Source of the DNA: CAYLNK01 sp964384675
Lineage (GTDB): Bacteria > Acidobacteriota > Thermoanaerobaculia > UBA5066
Assembly (NCBI GenBank): GCA_964384675.1
Contig: CAYLNK010000364.1
Location: 1 to 6,217 of the forward strand
Direction: 5' to 3'
Length of the DNA stretch: 6,217 nt
The translations under genes and the position numbers were made by a program. Below the pieces are notes generated by a model. The model saw only the letters and a list, made by a program, of their open reading frames with translations. It ran no database searches and was not told the DNA's origin. The stretch's first letter is position 1. Each line of letters opens with the position of its first letter. Shown here piece after piece: positions 3,491 to 6,217 of the stretch.

Positions 3491-6217
3491 ACGGACCGGC
3501 GAGTCGTCCGGGACGGGCTACCCGTCGACGGGCGCCGTCCCCGTCGGCGGCGACGGCTCCAAGGCCCCCTTCGTCCTCGTCACCGTGATCTTCGTCGTGG
3601 CCGGCCTGTCGCTCGCGGGTCTGATGGCTCTCTACCGTACCGCCGTGCTCGAGCCGCGCCTGCGCGGCGAGGCGGTCGCGAACGCCGAGGTGCTGGCGCG
3701 CTCCCAGGCCAACCTCCTCTCCGCGGCGCTCCGCTCCGGCACGGGGCCGGAGCGCGCCCGGGCCGTCTCCGCGGCCGTGGACGAGCTGCTCCTCCTGCGC
3801 GATCCGGACCGGGGCACCCCGTACTTCCCCCGCATCGAGCTCGAGGTCGACTACGACGTGATCCGGGAGGAGAAGGGCTCGCTCGACCTGCGCCGCGGCG
3901 ATCCGGCCGCGGGCGGCTTCCCGGCGAGCGTCGCCGTCTACGACCCGCGAACCGACGAGCTCCTCGCCGTGGCGCGGTTCACGGTGAGCGACCGCTTCTT
4001 CCAGCAGCTCAGCCACGACGTACGCCGCGCGCTCGCCCGCACCTCGCTCGGCGCGTACGCGCTCCTGGCGGTCCTCTGGGCCGTCCTGATGCTCCTCCTC
4101 GCCAAGCTCCAGCGGCAGACGGCGAAGAGCCGCCGCGCGGAGAGGAAGCTCTCGCAGCAGGAGCAGCGATACGAGCGGCTCGTCGACAACCTCAGCAGCT
4201 ACTTCGTCTACCGGAAGGACCGCTCGGGCCGGCTCGTCTCCATCAGCGGCTCGGTGCGGCACGTCCTCGGCTTCACCCCCGAGGCGTTCACGGAGCGTTT
4301 CGGCGGCAGCCTGGTCCCGGGCGCCGGCGCCGGCCCGGGCCGCCAGACGGACCGGACGTTCGAGGTGGATCTCCCCGACGACCGTGGGGAGCGGCACGTG
4401 GTGGAGCTCTCCGAGGTGCCGGTCCTGGACGATGCGGGGCGCACGGTGGCGTTCGACGGCATCGCCCGCGACGTGACGCTCCAGCGCCGGCTGGAGGAGG
4501 AGCTGCGGGCCGCCAAGGAGCAGGCCGAGGCGGCGAACGAGGCGAAGAGCCAGTTCCTCGCCAACATGAGCCACGAGATCAGGACGCCGCTCAACGCGAT
4601 CCTCGGCCTGACGGGCCTCGCCCAGCGGATGGCGACGTCGGCGAAGCAGAAGGACTACCTCGAGAAGGTGCGGGCGTCCGGTCGCCACCTCGTGGAGATC
4701 ATCGAGGACATCCTCGACCTCTCCCGGATCGAGGCGGGACGGCTGACGATCCAGGAGCAGGACTTCGACCTCGACGAGCTCCTGGCCGAGCTGGCGGACG
4801 TGATCGGCGTTCGGGCCGGGCCGAAGGGGATCGAGGTTCTGTTCGTGCCCGGCGCGGACGTGCCGCGGAAGCTGCGGGGCGACTCGGTGCGCCTTCGCCA
4901 GGTGCTCCTCAACCTCCTCGGCAACGCGACCAAGTTCACCGACAAAGGGGAGATCGTCGTGACGATCGAGCTCGCCGAGCTGCGGCGCGAGCGGGCGGTG
5001 GTGAGGTTCTCGGTGAAGGACACCGGGATCGGGATCGCCCCGGAGCACATGGCCCGGCTCTTCGAGCCGTTCACGCAGGTGGACGGCTCCTCGACCCGCC
5101 GCTACGAGGGGGCGGGCCTCGGCCTCGCGATCAGCCGGCGCCTCGCGCGGATGATGGGCGGCGACCTCGTCGCCGAGAGCGTCCCCGGCGGGGGGAGCAC
5201 CTTCTCTTTCACGGCCCGCTTCGAGGTCGTCGGCGGCGAGCCGCGCCACCTCGCGGGCGACCTGCGCGAGCTGCCCGTCCTGGTGGCGGACGACCACGCC
5301 AGCGCTCGCCTCGCTCTCGGCACCATGCTGCAGACGCTCTCCTGCCGGGTGACCACCGTCGGCTCCGGCGAGGAGGCGCTCCGCGAGGCCGCGAGCGCGG
5401 CGCGGGACGGGCGCGCCTACCGCCTCGCTCTCCTCGACTGGAAGATGCCGGGGCTGGACGGTATCGAGACGGCGAGCCGCCTGGCCGCGGGGATCTCCCC
5501 GCCGAAGGTCATCCTCGTCACCGCCTACGACTCGGAGGAGGCCGCCGCCGCGGCGGCCCACGCGGGCGTCTCGCTCGTGCTGCACAAGCCGGTGAGCCCG
5601 TCCACGCTGTACGACGCGGTGCTCAACGCGCTCGCTCCCGGGACCGGGTCGGTGTCGAGCCGCCGCCGGTCCGCGCGGCTGCGGCTCGCCCCGGGCCAGG
5701 AGGCGCTGCTGGTGGAGGACCACCCGATCAACCGTGAGCTGGCGGGCGCGCTCCTCCTGGACGCCGGCCTGCGCGTCACGGAGGCGCAGAACGGGCTGGA
5801 GGCGCTGGAGGCGCTCCGCGCCAGGCGCTTCGACATCGTCTTCATGGACGTGCAGATGCCGGGGATGGACGGGCTGGAGGCGGTCCGCGCGATCCGGGCT
5901 CAGGAGGCGCTGCGCGACCTGCCGGTCGTCGCGATGACGGCGCACGCGATGCTCGGGGACCGGGAGCGCTTCCTGGAGGCCGGGATGAGCGACTACGTCG
6001 CCAAGCCGATCGACGAGGAGGAGCTCGACCTCGCGCTCGGGCGCTGGCTCCGCACGGCGCCGGCGATCCCGGAGGAGCCCCGCACGCAGCCGACGCTGGA
6101 GACCGCACCCGCGCCGTCGGTGCCGGGGCTCGACCTCCTGGCCGGCCTCCGCCGCGCCGGCGGCAACGAGGCGCTCCACCGCCGGCTGCTGCGCGGCTTC
6201 CTCGAGGAGCTGGGCGG
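3483..6217 (+). CDS. Hybrid sensor histidine kinase (TM-periplasmic-TM-PAS-HisKA-HATPase-REC-REC-HPt start), 3' end beyond window
   Basis: This inner-membrane phosphorelay kinase has 911 visible residues and no stop. TM1 is about residues 29-50. An extracytoplasmic domain of about 135 residues (52-187) follows, of a family I do not recognise. TM2 is about 188-208. A PAS domain lies at about 228-333 (YERLVDNLSSYFVYRKDRSG, VLGFTPEAF) and leads through a coiled coil into HisKA, with phospho-acceptor His364 in NMSHEIRTPLN. The ATPase has an N-box (N477, N481), DTGIGIAP (513-520), LFEPF and GAGLGLAIS. REC1 (about 598-718) has D603/D604, acceptor D652, T680 and K702. REC2 (about 740-857) has E745/D746, acceptor D789, T819 and K841. 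All key residues are present in both receivers. PGLDLLAGLRRAGGNEALHRRLLRGF (881-906) resembles the start of an HPt domain, whose His lies beyond the window. GTG 3483 follows the YfiR-like stop by four bases with GAGGTGA upstream. No DNA-binding output is seen, so phosphate probably passes to a separate regulator. Confidence 0.93.
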   Translation, partial: MTGRTGESSGTGYPSTGAVPVGGDGSKAPFVLVTVIFVVAGLSLAGLMALYRTAVLEPRLRGEAVANAEVLARSQANLLSAALRSGTGPERARAVSAAVDELLLLRDPDRGTPYFPRIELEVDYDVIREEKGSLDLRRGDPAAGGFPASVAVYDPRTDELLAVARFTVSDRFFQQLSHDVRRALARTSLGAYALLAVLWAVLMLLLAKLQRQTAKSRRAERKLSQQEQRYERLVDNLSSYFVYRKDRSGRLVSISGSVRHVLGFTPEAFTERFGGSLVPGAGAGPGRQTDRTFEVDLPDDRGERHVVELSEVPVLDDAGRTVAFDGIARDVTLQRRLEEELRAAKEQAEAANEAKSQFLANMSHEIRTPLNAILGLTGLAQRMATSAKQKDYLEKVRASGRHLVEIIEDILDLSRIEAGRLTIQEQDFDLDELLAELADVIGVRAGPKGIEVLFVPGADVPRKLRGDSVRLRQVLLNLLGNATKFTDKGEIVVTIELAELRRERAVVRFSVKDTGIGIAPEHMARLFEPFTQVDGSSTRRYEGAGLGLAISRRLARMMGGDLVAESVPGGGSTFSFTARFEVVGGEPRHLAGDLRELPVLVADDHASARLALGTMLQTLSCRVTTVGSGEEALREAASAARDGRAYRLALLDWKMPGLDGIETASRLAAGISPPKVILVTAYDSEEAAAAAAHAGVSLVLHKPVSPSTLYDAVLNALAPGTGSVSSRRRSARLRLAPGQEALLVEDHPINRELAGALLLDAGLRVTEAQNGLEALEALRARRFDIVFMDVQMPGMDGLEAVRAIRAQEALRDLPVVAMTAHAMLGDRERFLEAGMSDYVAKPIDEEELDLALGRWLRTAPAIPEEPRTQPTLETAPAPSVPGLDLLAGLRRAGGNEALHRRLLRGFLEELG

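Noticed and set aside
3438..6179. Long open frame of 913 codons on the minus strand, antisense to the kinase.
   Set aside because: It is a GC-rich antisense shadow. The translation is low-complexity Arg/Glu/Ala/His-rich with no domain, while the plus strand encodes an intact multi-domain kinase with all catalytic motifs.

Overview
The window is very GC-rich DNA in which nearly every codon ends in G or C. It comes from a Gram-negative (diderm) bacterium, because it encodes a TonB-dependent outer-membrane receptor, a periplasmic protein and an inner-membrane hybrid kinase. The style would fit Acidobacteriota, Myxococcota or a related high-GC lineage, but no marker in the window fixes the taxon. 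Coding density is high and no stretch over 300 bases lacks a gene. I saw no tRNA, rRNA, CRISPR array or insertion sequence.

The left half (1-2786) is a leftward gene set. It runs in transcription order from a TonB-dependent receptor (906-2786), through a terminator-like hairpin (876-901), to an ECF sigma factor (266-850) and a zinc-finger (ZAS/zf-HC2) anti-sigma factor (269 down to the window edge, incomplete). The last two overlap by four bases (ATGA). The receptor has no N-terminal signalling (STN) domain and the anti-sigma is not FecR-like, so this is not a classical Fec-type surface signalling cassette.

The right half (2864-6217) is a rightward pair: a small exported protein resembling the YfiR/DUF4154 family, and, four bases downstream, a large hybrid histidine kinase. 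The kinase has a periplasmic sensor, PAS, HisKA, HATPase and two receiver domains, followed by the start of an HPt region cut by the window end. The kinase GTG start and its Shine-Dalgarno sequence lie in three tandem copies of an 8-base unit.

The two halves face away from each other across about 77 bases. That gap holds an imperfect inverted repeat centred on 2834, with one AT-rich -10-like hexamer in each arm (TATCAT leftward, TATCCT rightward). This suggests one shared, symmetric divergent control region. The working hypothesis is a three-compartment signalling module. An outer-membrane receptor would be paired with a periplasmic YfiR-like protein and an inner-membrane phosphorelay kinase, in a layout like YfiB-YfiR-YfiN but with a TonB receptor and a kinase in the outer positions. 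A sigma/anti-sigma pair is attached to the receptor arm. The function and the ligand are inference.
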